64,000 bases of DNA from Verrucomicrobiota bacterium (lineage in GTDB: Bacteria; Verrucomicrobiota; Verrucomicrobiia; Verrucomicrobiales; DEV007), in NCBI GenBank assembly GCA_963205275.1, contig CAUJIH010000106.1, positions 1 to 64,000 on the forward strand, read 5' to 3'. Below, in pieces: positions 1 to 8,142 of the stretch (position 1 is its first letter; each line of letters opens with the position of its first letter). Position numbers and translations under genes: made by a program. The notes under the pieces are model-generated. The model made no database searches and was not told the origin of the DNA. It saw only the letters and a list, made by a program, of their open reading frames with translations.

Positions 1-112
1 GGGAAAAAGTGAACAGGGCCACCGATCCACAGAATGGACCAGCCAGAGTCCTGTGACACGCAATTCTTTCCTTGCTGTCATGGATACCTCCGTTCATCAT
101 CTTCCTGCGATG

Positions 113-973
113 ATGACTCGAAGACATGCATTGAAATACGGCACTGGCCTAGCCGTCGCCACCGCAGTGACTGCTCCTGGAACGAACTCACAGGCTGTAA
201 TCCGAGCCAGAAAATCTACCTTTGCCGAAGTGGATTCAGATTATCCGCGCATTGTCGCCCATCGAGGATTCAGCAGTGCTTGTCCGGAAAATACTCTCCC
301 TGCCTTTGGAGCCGCTGTCGCAATGGGAACGGACGAGATCGAACTCGACGTCTGGCCGACAATGGATGGAGAACTGGTGATTCTTCACGATTCTTCTCTG
401 AACCGTACGACCAATCTCACGGGCAAGGTGAAGGAAATGAGTTGGGCGGAAGTTCGGAAGGCCGATGCTGGGATTCGACAGGGCGAAGTGTGGGCGGGCA
501 TTCCGATTCCGCGACTAGAGGAAGTCTGGGAGGCGCTCTCCGGCCTCTGTGTTTTCAATGTGCATGTCAAGGACTTGGGGCCGGATGCTCTCGTCATTAA
601 AAAAATCCGTCAACTCGCAGAAAAATTTGGCATTGTTGACCAAGTTTATCTGGCGATCGAAGCGGAGCATTCGGACACGGTGATCCAAATTGCGCCGGAT
701 CTCCATCGCTGCTGCCTCACGGGTAATCTCGGCTGGAATTTGGTCGATACCGCGATCAAACAAAAATTCCATCGAGTGCAGTTCTTCAACAAGTATTGTG
801 ACGAGGAGCACATCCGAAAAGCCCATGAGCACGGGATTCTGTGCAATTTGTTCTTCGCCGATGAAGTCGAAATCGCAGAACGATTCTATGGCATGGGAAT
901 CGACGCCCTCTTGACCAACAGCCTCGCTCAAATTTTACCTGTGCGAGATCGGCTGAGGGCGAATGCTAAGTAG
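113..973 (+). CDS. Secreted glycerophosphodiester phosphodiesterase (GDPD family)
   Basis: This TIM-barrel phosphodiesterase is predicted to hydrolyse glycerophosphodiesters to glycerol 3-phosphate and an alcohol. The family signature is clear: HRG (His50-Arg51 from this start) followed by PENTLPAF, the metal ligands Glu77 and Asp79 in ELDVW, and the second catalytic His92 in LHD. The frame opens at a GTG at 53. ATG codons at 110 and 113 place a twin-arginine-like export signal (TRRHALK, then a hydrophobic stretch ending near Ala) at the N-terminus, so 113 is preferred, giving 286 residues. No good Shine-Dalgarno precedes any candidate. The gene runs convergently into the next one, 33 bases away. 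Family assignment is firm; the substrate is unknown. Confidence 0.9.
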   Translation: MTRRHALKYGTGLAVATAVTAPGTNSQAVIRARKSTFAEVDSDYPRIVAHRGFSSACPENTLPAFGAAVAMGTDEIELDVWPTMDGELVILHDSSLNRTTNLTGKVKEMSWAEVRKADAGIRQGEVWAGIPIPRLEEVWEALSGLCVFNVHVKDLGPDALVIKKIRQLAEKFGIVDQVYLAIEAEHSDTVIQIAPDLHRCCLTGNLGWNLVDTAIKQKFHRVQFFNKYCDEEHIRKAHEHGILCNLFFADEVEIAERFYGMGIDALLTNSLAQILPVRDRLRANAK

Positions 974-1006
974 ATCGTCCGTTCCGTTGAGGCGAGCAGT
1001 AGGCCT

Positions 1007-2707
1007 TTACTCCAGACGGAAGACCTGCACATCGTCAAACCAGACACGATCCTCTGACGTGAGCTGATCGTTGACGCCCAAGAGAAGAGTTAAGCGCTGG
1101 GCACTTTTGGGAACCTCGACGACTCCAAGGATTTCCTGCCATTCTCCTGTCGAAGAATCAGATTCTGCAGCGACGAAAATCTGATCTCGGACCTCGGCTG
1201 TCCATTTGCGATCAGCCGTCTGCCAGCGGACACGGAGGTAAGCACTCCCCAGCCCCTGATTCCGAACTCGTGCCGCGACAGCGTAACTTTCGCCAGCTTC
1301 CGCAGGCCAACTCTGTAGGAAGCAGCCATCTACGACTCCGCTCGCCTGAGCCGATCCTTTTGCAAGACATCCGTTCTCCCGATCCCAAGAGAAGACGCCA
1401 TGTGATTTTTCAGCCTGCCAGGAATTCCATCCGGCCGGACTCTGCTTTTCCCGCCAGGTAATTAGATGACCCTCTTCACTCTGAATCTGCTCATTCGAAA
1501 AGTCACCGTTTCGCACCAGATTTTCCGGATGCTGTTTTGCGATCACACTACGAGCGAAGGCCACCGGATCGGTAGCAAACGCGAGAATCTGATCCGCTTT
1601 CGGCAAGACCTCTGGCCAAGTTTCCGGATTCACCCCACGCCGATCCGTAGGAAACCAACGATATTTCTCTCCATAGATCCACACGTATTCATCGGCGACC
1701 CGCAGTGCCGTCCGGACGTTCTCACGTAGGCGAAGCGAAGAAGTCCCGCCCTTAGGATCAATGTAATAAATCGATGTCGCCGGATTCACATAGGCATCCA
1801 GATAGACGCCAAAACTGGTCTGCACCTGTGCCCGATAGCGAGCCCGATTAACCGGGCTGATGAGTTCCTGGCAGTTTCCTCGCATCAAATTGGCAGATTC
1901 GAGATATTCATCGACACTGTTGTACAAGTAAGCACTCTCACAGCCATCTACGATGGTGACGGTGGGAGGTGCGACATCGAGCCAGCCATCGAGAAAGGCG
2001 GGCAGTAGTCCATAGGTACTCCGAGACAAGAGCCTCTGCTGGCTGCTCTGTCCAGCGATGTGGGCATTAATGGAATTCAAGAAATAACTAAAGAGGGTGA
2101 TCTCGGGATATTCTGCGGCGACGGCTTCCATGACTTCGCGTCCTCGCTGCTTGGCTTTTGTGGAATAGTCGTTGAAGGAGTGCTGATTCCATTGCGGCTG
2201 TGCCTTCCATGAGAACTGAGCAAACGGAGGCGTGTAGTGCTCTGGATCAAACAACAATCCTTTGAAGCCTGCCTGACGAGCGAGATGGGCAGCGATGCGC
2301 CAGTGCTCGACTACCGCCGTCCAGCCAGCGTCGTCAAAGTAGTCCACGTCGCCAGGATTCGCTCCGATGATCAGAAAATTATCGGTGAAGCGAGTGAACT
2401 TGCACGCCTGCAGATCTTTCAGCGGAGCATCGAACCACTGCGGCTGCCATGCCTGATTGGAGAAGGCGACCCGCATCCGTTGCTGCTGCGTGGCGTCCTT
2501 TTCACCGACCACGTCCACGACGATCCCATGAAACGGCTGTTTCTCCATTTCGGTGAGATTCTCTCTGAGTCGCTTCGTATCCGCGTGCTCCCATCCTGTG
2601 GCAATCAGCTTTTTTTGGCGGTGAAAGGACTCCTCAGCAATGGAGTGCCGCGCTCCCGGGAACGGGACCACAAGGAGCGCGATCAGAGTGAAGGCGAGGC
2701 GCTTCAT
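1007..2707 (-). CDS. Secreted glycosidase-like protein with C-terminal carbohydrate-binding-like domain
   Basis: This 566-residue protein begins with a signal peptide (MKRLAFTLIALLVVPFPGARH). The open frame starts further upstream at 2800, but that would overlap the preceding gene, and the ATG at 2707 gives the signal peptide directly. The central part looks like a TIM-barrel glycosidase or related fold: segments such as FKGLLFDPEHY and PEITLFSYFLNSI resemble beta-strand ends with acidic residues. The last 150 or so residues (from NLVRNGDFS to WFDDVQVFRLE) look like a CBM4/9-type jelly roll. I do not recognise a named GH family. It lies 37 bases downstream of another large secreted protein on the same strand, and the two probably form an operon. 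A role in handling an external polysaccharide is inference. Confidence 0.7.
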   Translation of the reverse strand: MKRLAFTLIALLVVPFPGARHSIAEESFHRQKKLIATGWEHADTKRLRENLTEMEKQPFHGIVVDVVGEKDATQQQRMRVAFSNQAWQPQWFDAPLKDLQACKFTRFTDNFLIIGANPGDVDYFDDAGWTAVVEHWRIAAHLARQAGFKGLLFDPEHYTPPFAQFSWKAQPQWNQHSFNDYSTKAKQRGREVMEAVAAEYPEITLFSYFLNSINAHIAGQSSQQRLLSRSTYGLLPAFLDGWLDVAPPTVTIVDGCESAYLYNSVDEYLESANLMRGNCQELISPVNRARYRAQVQTSFGVYLDAYVNPATSIYYIDPKGGTSSLRLRENVRTALRVADEYVWIYGEKYRWFPTDRRGVNPETWPEVLPKADQILAFATDPVAFARSVIAKQHPENLVRNGDFSNEQIQSEEGHLITWREKQSPAGWNSWQAEKSHGVFSWDRENGCLAKGSAQASGVVDGCFLQSWPAEAGESYAVAARVRNQGLGSAYLRVRWQTADRKWTAEVRDQIFVAAESDSSTGEWQEILGVVEVPKSAQRLTLLLGVNDQLTSEDRVWFDDVQVFRLE

Positions 2708-2734
2708 TCGATATAGAACCTTCGATATAGAACC
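2707..2734 (-). repeat. Perfect 14-bp tandem duplication at a translation start
   Basis: TTCGATATAGAACC occurs twice in direct succession (2707-2720 and 2721-2734). It covers nearly the whole 37-base gap between the two secreted genes. The first copy shares one base with the start codon of the downstream minus-strand gene, so the duplication changes the leader and the spacing of any ribosome-binding site. It looks like a recent slippage duplication. Confidence 0.85.
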
Positions 2735-2744
2735 ATAAGAACTC

Positions 2745-5501
2745 TCAGAAATCCAGTCGTTCGGCAGGCTGGAAAGTGAAACGCACGCGGACGGGTTCAC
2801 CCGTCGCTTCTTTCGCTGAAAACTGAGCTTCGTGTTCTCCGCTCAGATTCAAATCCGGAACGGCCTCTCCCGACTTGGGTTCTGGAATTCCGGGACCGTA
2901 GAGGCGAGATGCCTCACCAGGCCAGAAGAGGACGAATTGGCCTTCCGTGACCTCACCGAGCCATGTCCATGTCTGATCTCCGAGACGGATGACTGGATCG
3001 ACGACCTTCGCTCCCTTGGGCACATGGAGTTGCACCCCCACTCGTGCACCAGCGGAGGGAATCGAGACTTTCCAAGAACTCCCGGATTTCACCTGATCTC
3101 GCCAGACGGCATAGATGACTTTTTGCAAATATTCTTTTCCGTTGGCGGTCAGGAGACGATATTCACGACGTTTCGCCAGCAGCTCCGGCTCGGAATCACC
3201 AGGTGTGATTTTTCTCATCTCCGGATCGATGCGCAACTGCTTGCGAATCGCTTCCGGAAGCTTGCCAGAAAGGCGCAACTTCTCATAGCGGGCAATCAGA
3301 TCGAGGATTTCACCCGTGAAAGGATGGGCGGCTGCTGCATCCACCGAGACTTGAAAGGACATGGAGGAATCGTAGCCAAGAGTAGCTCCGAGGACATATT
3401 CGAACATGTCAGGCGTGCACGTGGGGTCGTAGCCGTAATACCATCCAATATCCAGCGGCATCAGATTTTTCTCCATCCAGTCAAAACCGCCAGAGCGCTG
3501 ATCCAGATAGCCCTTCAGGTCGCCATGCCCGTCAGCGGACGCACTACGAGCCAGTGCATGCCAAGAGTAATGACTGTAACTGCTGCCTTGGAGGAGAGTA
3601 TTCTTATCCGCCAAATGATCGTAAAACGCTTTGTGCAGACGGGCATTGTAATACCAGTGTTCGCCCTGAAGACGCTCTGAGCCATCGAAATAGACCATCT
3701 GAATCCCGCAAGTATTCGCCACATGCGCGAAATTCGCTGCGACTTCATCGGCTAAGGTCGTATCCAGATCGTACATGTGATAGCCATAAGCCCGGACTAG
3801 GTGACGAATCACCGTCCCTGCTGGGTGTGCTACGGCTTTCGTCCCCACATGGCCGCGCTTGCACTCGGCAAAGCCGACGGGAGATTGACTCTTCGAGGTA
3901 TATTTGATCAATTCGTCACCGATTTGTAGAATCGTCCCGGCTCCTGTATATCCGCCATCTTCGTCAGGGAACTCGGTCGGAAATTCCTTCAGAGGTAGAA
4001 AGACATCCGTCGCAGAGACATCCGCAGCCAGCGTCGCCGTCGCCCCCTTGACGAGGCGAGGATCAGGCACGGGGGTGAGGTAGGAATCAGGCGAATAGAT
4101 CGACGGAGCGAGAAAATGCAGTCCGACATGAAACCCCGCTGCTTTAAATTGGTCGAGTGTGCGCTTGAGTCCCTCCAGACCATCGGGATAGCGGTCCGTA
4201 TTAATATTGTAATGCCCGGTTCCCTTCGCCCACGATTCCTGACCGAAGAGGACCGTATCGAAGCCTCCGCGCTTCGCCAATGCCAAGCCCTGTTCCACCT
4301 GGGATTCGCGGAAATTGGTGAGAAAAAGGTAGGATCGCTTGATTCGAGGCGAGAGCTTATTCCAGACTCCATCCAGCTTAGGACTCGGCAGTCCAGCAGC
4401 CTCCTCAAAGCGTTGGAGCACTTGAGGAAATTGATCTTCCTTGCAGGCGATCACGCCGAAGGTCGCCGGCTCGATCCCATGTTCTTTCACGGTTTCCGCG
4501 CTGAGATGTCGGACGGGGAAGGAAAACATAGGCGAGGAGGGATCTTCGAAATCTTCCAGAGGAATCGTGATGGACTTGCCTTCACGCTCGATCACAGCCT
4601 CGATCTGATCCACCAGACAGGTGACAGTGGTATCAGCGGGGAGTCCGTTGTAATAGAGACTCACGCCCATGATCCGATCATAGTGGAGTGTATTGAGTGC
4701 GGGCTTGGTCAGTGTCATCTGCTGCCAGCCTGTGAAATTGATGGGAATGTAGTCGTCGCGATATCCGCCAGCATTGTCGTGAAGCTGGATTTTCAGCGAC
4801 TGCCCTTTCCCATCGCCGTGGACCCACGCACGGATCGCCTGACAGCCCGTGAGATCAAGCGGAGTACCGAGGTAGCGTCCGCTCATGCTCCATCCACCAG
4901 GTTTGGCATCGCAACTGGCCGTGAACTGTCCCGCGTAATTCCCCACTTTTCCGGGACTAATGCGCGTCAGATCGTGCTTGCAGCCGTCGCGATCTGCCTG
5001 GCTCGTCCGATTATTCTGAGAGGTCGCGTGAACATTAGGCGTAGCTGCCATGATGGCCAAGCGATTCCCCTCAAAGGAGGCGCTGTTGAGCGTACCACTC
5101 ACTTCTGCTTCCAACGGCGTGGCGAGAGTAAATATTGTAAGCCGATCCGCTGGCGAACTGAGATCGAGCTTGGAAAGTCGAAAGAGAGCAAAGCCCTCGC
5201 CTTTCGTGATCTCGAACTCAGCTCTTCCACTTCCGGAAAACTCTGCGACGAGGCTTTTTTCTGAGAGTTGCAGCTTGGTCGCAGGATAAGTGACTCCCCT
5301 GCTCTGGACAGCGATCACGGGTTGATTCGACTTCGGCCAAGCCTTGCCCCCTGAAAATTCAATCCAGGCTTGCGCATCGGGTTCTAGCGCCAATCGCGCC
5401 GGACCGAGTTCCAGCCATCCTGCGCTACTACTCAGGGTGGTGACGAGCCAGAGAGCACTCAGTGCTCCGAACTTCTTCCATTTGTCTTGAGTCAATGTCA
5501 T
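2745..5501 (-). CDS. Large secreted glycosidase-like protein
   Basis: This 918-residue protein has an N-terminal signal segment (about residues 10-28, ending SSSAGW). Roughly residues 28-150 look like a beta-sandwich. Residues 190-310 look like a ligand-binding jelly roll (FTGWQQM and VDQIEAVIE are typical of CBM-like modules). A TIM-barrel-like catalytic region follows (about 370-760), with motifs such as GFDTVLFGQESW, DLDTTLADEVAANF and VYFDGSERL that are reminiscent of alpha-galactosidase-type barrels. The C-terminus is another beta-rich region. I cannot assign a GH family; YFDGSE is a candidate for active-site acid residues but this is inference. The gene is upstream of the 1007-2707 gene on the same strand and divergent from the beta-lactamase-like gene, so its promoter should lie in 5502-5595. 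Confidence 0.7.
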   Translation of the reverse strand: MTLTQDKWKKFGALSALWLVTTLSSSAGWLELGPARLALEPDAQAWIEFSGGKAWPKSNQPVIAVQSRGVTYPATKLQLSEKSLVAEFSGSGRAEFEITKGEGFALFRLSKLDLSSPADRLTIFTLATPLEAEVSGTLNSASFEGNRLAIMAATPNVHATSQNNRTSQADRDGCKHDLTRISPGKVGNYAGQFTASCDAKPGGWSMSGRYLGTPLDLTGCQAIRAWVHGDGKGQSLKIQLHDNAGGYRDDYIPINFTGWQQMTLTKPALNTLHYDRIMGVSLYYNGLPADTTVTCLVDQIEAVIEREGKSITIPLEDFEDPSSPMFSFPVRHLSAETVKEHGIEPATFGVIACKEDQFPQVLQRFEEAAGLPSPKLDGVWNKLSPRIKRSYLFLTNFRESQVEQGLALAKRGGFDTVLFGQESWAKGTGHYNINTDRYPDGLEGLKRTLDQFKAAGFHVGLHFLAPSIYSPDSYLTPVPDPRLVKGATATLAADVSATDVFLPLKEFPTEFPDEDGGYTGAGTILQIGDELIKYTSKSQSPVGFAECKRGHVGTKAVAHPAGTVIRHLVRAYGYHMYDLDTTLADEVAANFAHVANTCGIQMVYFDGSERLQGEHWYYNARLHKAFYDHLADKNTLLQGSSYSHYSWHALARSASADGHGDLKGYLDQRSGGFDWMEKNLMPLDIGWYYGYDPTCTPDMFEYVLGATLGYDSSMSFQVSVDAAAAHPFTGEILDLIARYEKLRLSGKLPEAIRKQLRIDPEMRKITPGDSEPELLAKRREYRLLTANGKEYLQKVIYAVWRDQVKSGSSWKVSIPSAGARVGVQLHVPKGAKVVDPVIRLGDQTWTWLGEVTEGQFVLFWPGEASRLYGPGIPEPKSGEAVPDLNLSGEHEAQFSAKEATGEPVRVRFTFQPAERLDF

Positions 5502-5595
5502 TCTGATCAGAGTAGTAGTCGAAAATCATCGCTTTGACTAGCTCAATGCATATGAGAGCTTGAAAGAGTACATCTGCTGCGATAAGAGAGTGAGG

Positions 5596-6882
5596 ATGAA
5601 ACATCCACTGACTGGCAGTCTCCTGATCCCCCTTGTGATCCTACTGATACAGACGGGCCTGATTGCAAGTCAATGCGCAGCAGAAGAACGTGATTCCCTT
5701 CTCGCGTTCGACCAGGTGATGAACGAGGTGCTCCGAATCAATGAAATCCCCGGAGCGACTCTCTGCTTGGTAAAGGATGGGAAATTGATCTATGCGAAGG
5801 GATTTGGCCTAGCTGATGAGGACAAAAAGCTGCCTGCACAGGTCGATTCCGTGTATCGGATCGCGAGTTTGTCAAAGTGCATCACAGCAGTCGCGACCGT
5901 GCAACTGGTGGAACAGGGAAAACTGAAGCTCACGGATCCCGTCTTTTCCCTTCTGAAGCTGAAGCCCTATCTAAAAGCAGGCGAGATCTCCGATCATCGA
6001 CTGGATGACATCACGGTGGAGCACCTATTGCGACATCGAGCCGGATGGGATGACAAGGCACCGAATGCGCCACGCTGGGGAGCGATAACCGCCCAAAAAG
6101 TGATGGGGCTGAATCGCTTCGCAACGACGGAAGAAGTGATCCGGGTAATGATGCGCGAGCCGCTGAATTTCGATCCAGGATCGCGGATGGCGTATTCCAA
6201 CTTCGGCTATCTGGTGCTCGGGCGAGTCATTGAAGCGGCGTCTGGCCAAAGCTATGAAGACTACGTGACGAAAAACGTTCTCCTGCCTCTGGGAATGACC
6301 CATACCAGACTCGCAAAAACGGCGCAGAAGGACGCATGGCCGAAGGAAGTCTGCTACTACGATGAAAACCGCGAACGAAAACCGGCGCCCTTCGGTGGCG
6401 AAAAAGGGACGCCCGTGACGATCCCGTATCGCTACAACTACATGGAGCGCCTCGATTCCTTCGGTGGCTGGACTTCATCCGGGATCGACCTCGCCCGCTT
6501 CATGAGGGCCTTTGACGACCCCGAGCACTGCGAGATTCTCAGCGCAGAAAGCATTCACAAAATGTGGTCGGCGTGGAAGGCTCTACCCCCAGAACTCACA
6601 GAGAAGGACGGGAGCCAATATTATGGTCTCGGATGGTCCGTGAAAGTTCGTGGAGTGGGCCAATACGACACCTCCCATACGGGACGACTCCCAGGGACAT
6701 CGGCCTTATTATCTAGGCATCATGACGGACTGCACTGGGTCGCGCTGATGAATCGCCCGATGGCACAAGTGGGAGAGAAAAAGTTCACGACGAAAGAGTT
6801 GGATCGAAGACTCAGCGAAGCAGCGCAGTCCGTGAAGAACTGGCCTAAAGAAGATTTGTTCTCTAAGTTTCCGGAAAAGTAG
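5596..6882 (+). CDS. Serine beta-lactamase-family hydrolase (class C / esterase-like)
   Basis: This 428-residue exported serine hydrolase belongs to the beta-lactamase/D-Ala-D-Ala carboxypeptidase/EstB superfamily. The signal peptide follows the ATG at 5596 (MKHPLTGSLLIPLVILLIQT, ending near SQCAAEE), and a GAGTGAGG stretch lies just upstream. The open frame begins earlier, at a TTG at 5560. All three superfamily motifs are present: SLSK (Ser91, Lys94), YSN (Tyr200) and HTG (His361), the last replacing the KTG of true penicillinases. HTG and the SMAYSNFGY context are typical of esterase or peptidase members, so a cell-wall peptide or ester substrate is more likely than antibiotic resistance. 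The gene is not adjacent to the BlaI/BlaR1 operon 850 bases downstream; the gene between them is on the other strand. Confidence 0.9.
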   Translation: MKHPLTGSLLIPLVILLIQTGLIASQCAAEERDSLLAFDQVMNEVLRINEIPGATLCLVKDGKLIYAKGFGLADEDKKLPAQVDSVYRIASLSKCITAVATVQLVEQGKLKLTDPVFSLLKLKPYLKAGEISDHRLDDITVEHLLRHRAGWDDKAPNAPRWGAITAQKVMGLNRFATTEEVIRVMMREPLNFDPGSRMAYSNFGYLVLGRVIEAASGQSYEDYVTKNVLLPLGMTHTRLAKTAQKDAWPKEVCYYDENRERKPAPFGGEKGTPVTIPYRYNYMERLDSFGGWTSSGIDLARFMRAFDDPEHCEILSAESIHKMWSAWKALPPELTEKDGSQYYGLGWSVKVRGVGQYDTSHTGRLPGTSALLSRHHDGLHWVALMNRPMAQVGEKKFTTKELDRRLSEAAQSVKNWPKEDLFSKFPEK

Positions 6883-6974
6883 AGTAACAGGAACGCCTTT
6901 CCACTGACTCGATCACCGTCTGCCGAACTTTCATGAGACGTGGGAAGCTCGCCTGACTGTTTTGCGCTTCTTCG

Positions 6975-7538
6975 TTAGTTCAGTCCCTCTTGCGCCCGTC
7001 CGCCGCGTCCGACTTCCGGCGTGAAACCCAGGGGAATGTGCCATTCCGCTTTCACCGCAGTCTCTTTTAATAGCTGACAAAGGGATCGGAGGATCGCTAT
7101 GTTCACCACGATCTCAATCCCCTCCCCACGCTCCGGATGTAAGCTGAGCGTTGAATCCCCCGGCGATTGTTTCTTGGCACCAATATTCGCTAGGAGGACG
7201 GGATTCTTTCCCAGTGGATAGATGATTTGACTATCCGGCCCTCCGGACTCGGGGATGGCATTATCGATCTGATCTGCTGGCACCGTTTGCCTAGTGGCCT
7301 CTGCGAAGAGGTCCGGTGGGGGATCTGCTGGAGAGACGTGACACTCCACCACGGGTTCAATCCCTGGCGGACACATGACCTCCACTCCGAGCATCTGAGC
7401 CAGCACCCGCCACAGGATTCCCACATAGCGACGCGTCAGCCAGAAGAGGAACGACTGTCCCTCGATCGTCCTGATTTGCAACAGAACCCGATCCTCCACC
7501 GAGGAGTAAGTCATCTGTATCTGGTGCAATTTCGCCAT
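6975..7538 (-). CDS. Conserved protein of unknown function
   Basis: This 187-residue soluble protein has no signal peptide. It starts MAKLHQIQMTY, and an ideal Shine-Dalgarno, GGGAGGA (minus strand, 7546-7552), sits 7 bases before the ATG, unusually strong for this window. The N-terminal third (EDRVLLQIRT, FLFWLTRRYV) looks like a beta-hairpin-rich module. From memory it resembles a short conserved hypothetical found mostly in proteobacteria, in which an LLLRI-FxxWLTRRF pattern recurs; that recollection is not verified. It stands alone between a convergent gene and the divergent blaI promoter. I assign no function. Confidence 0.65.
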   Translation of the reverse strand: MAKLHQIQMTYSSVEDRVLLQIRTIEGQSFLFWLTRRYVGILWRVLAQMLGVEVMCPPGIEPVVECHVSPADPPPDLFAEATRQTVPADQIDNAIPESGGPDSQIIYPLGKNPVLLANIGAKKQSPGDSTLSLHPERGEGIEIVVNIAILRSLCQLLKETAVKAEWHIPLGFTPEVGRGGRAQEGLN

Positions 7539-7671
7539 CCGTATATCCTCCCAATTTTACATCATTCGTCAATCTACCACATACGAAAAGAGTGCAATGG
7601 ACGCGAGTCTGTTGTGCAAAGGTTACGATAGCGGAGGGGAGAAGAAAAGATCACATCATTAAAAAAATCGC

Positions 7672-7713
7672 TTGCACAGATTACATTCGTAATCTTATAA
7701 TTACATCTGTAAT
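7672..7713 (+). promoter_or_regulatory. blaI promoter with two overlapping palindromic operators
   Basis: TTGCAC (7672-7677) and a perfect TATAAT (7696-7701) are separated by 18 bases, giving a strong sigma70-type promoter. Two perfect palindromes overlap it: ATTAC-N4-GTAAT (7680-7693) in the spacer and ATTACA-TC-TGTAAT (7700-7713) across the end of the -10 and the expected start point. They are 20 bases apart, about two helical turns. TACA/TGTA half sites are the known recognition element of BlaI/MecI repressors, so this is very probably the autoregulatory operator of the gene starting at 7738. Confidence 0.88.
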
Positions 7714-7737
7714 CCAAAAACTATTACCTTCTGCTTT

Positions 7738-8142
7738 ATGGCCCAATCTTCTAGCACTCCTCCTCCACGCATCACTGAAGCCGAATGGGCTGTCATGAGG
7801 GTGTTATGGGAGCTGGAGGAGGCCTCGCTCGGCGAAGTGGTGCGTAGACTCGACCATCCTGACTGGAAGCCACGTACAGTACAGACACTGGTGCGGCGAC
7901 TGGTGGAGAAGGGCGCGCTGGCGGTAGAGGCACAAGGTCGCGATTTTCGCTATCGCCCGGCAGTGAGTCAGAATGAATGCCAGATGGACGAAGGCAGATC
8001 ATTTTTGCAGAGAGTGTTTGATGGTCAACTGACGCCCTTCATCGCCGCTCTTGTGGACAAACGGCAAATCAGTAAAGATGAACTTCAACAGCTTCGCGAC
8101 CTGCTTGATGCTGCTGAAAACAAAATTCACGATAAGCCATGA
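7738..8142 (+). CDS. blaI: BlaI/MecI/CopY-family transcriptional repressor
   Basis: This 134-residue winged-helix repressor represses its own operon and is normally inactivated by proteolysis triggered through a BlaR1/MecR1-type membrane sensor. Family features run through the chain: ITEAEWAVMRVLWE (first helix), a helix-turn-helix around residues 40-60 with WKPRTVQTLVRRLVEKG, the wing (GRDFRYRP), and a C-terminal dimerisation helix. The stop codon overlaps the start of the sensor gene (ATGA at 8139-8142), so the two are translationally coupled. The promoter and two palindromic operators lie immediately upstream. In this phylum such pairs are numerous and often not tied to beta-lactam resistance; the regulon here is unknown. 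Confidence 0.95.
   Translation: MAQSSSTPPPRITEAEWAVMRVLWELEEASLGEVVRRLDHPDWKPRTVQTLVRRLVEKGALAVEAQGRDFRYRPAVSQNECQMDEGRSFLQRVFDGQLTPFIAALVDKRQISKDELQQLRDLLDAAENKIHDKP

Noticed and set aside
34-600. A 188-codon frame overlapping the phosphodiesterase start
   Set aside because: Different frame from the GDPD motifs; Cys/Ser/Arg-rich product typical of a shadow frame.
4116-5264. A 382-codon plus-strand open frame inside the minus-strand secreted protein gene
   Set aside because: It is antisense to a gene with a signal peptide and domain structure, and its translation has no recognisable motif. Long antisense frames are common at this GC content.
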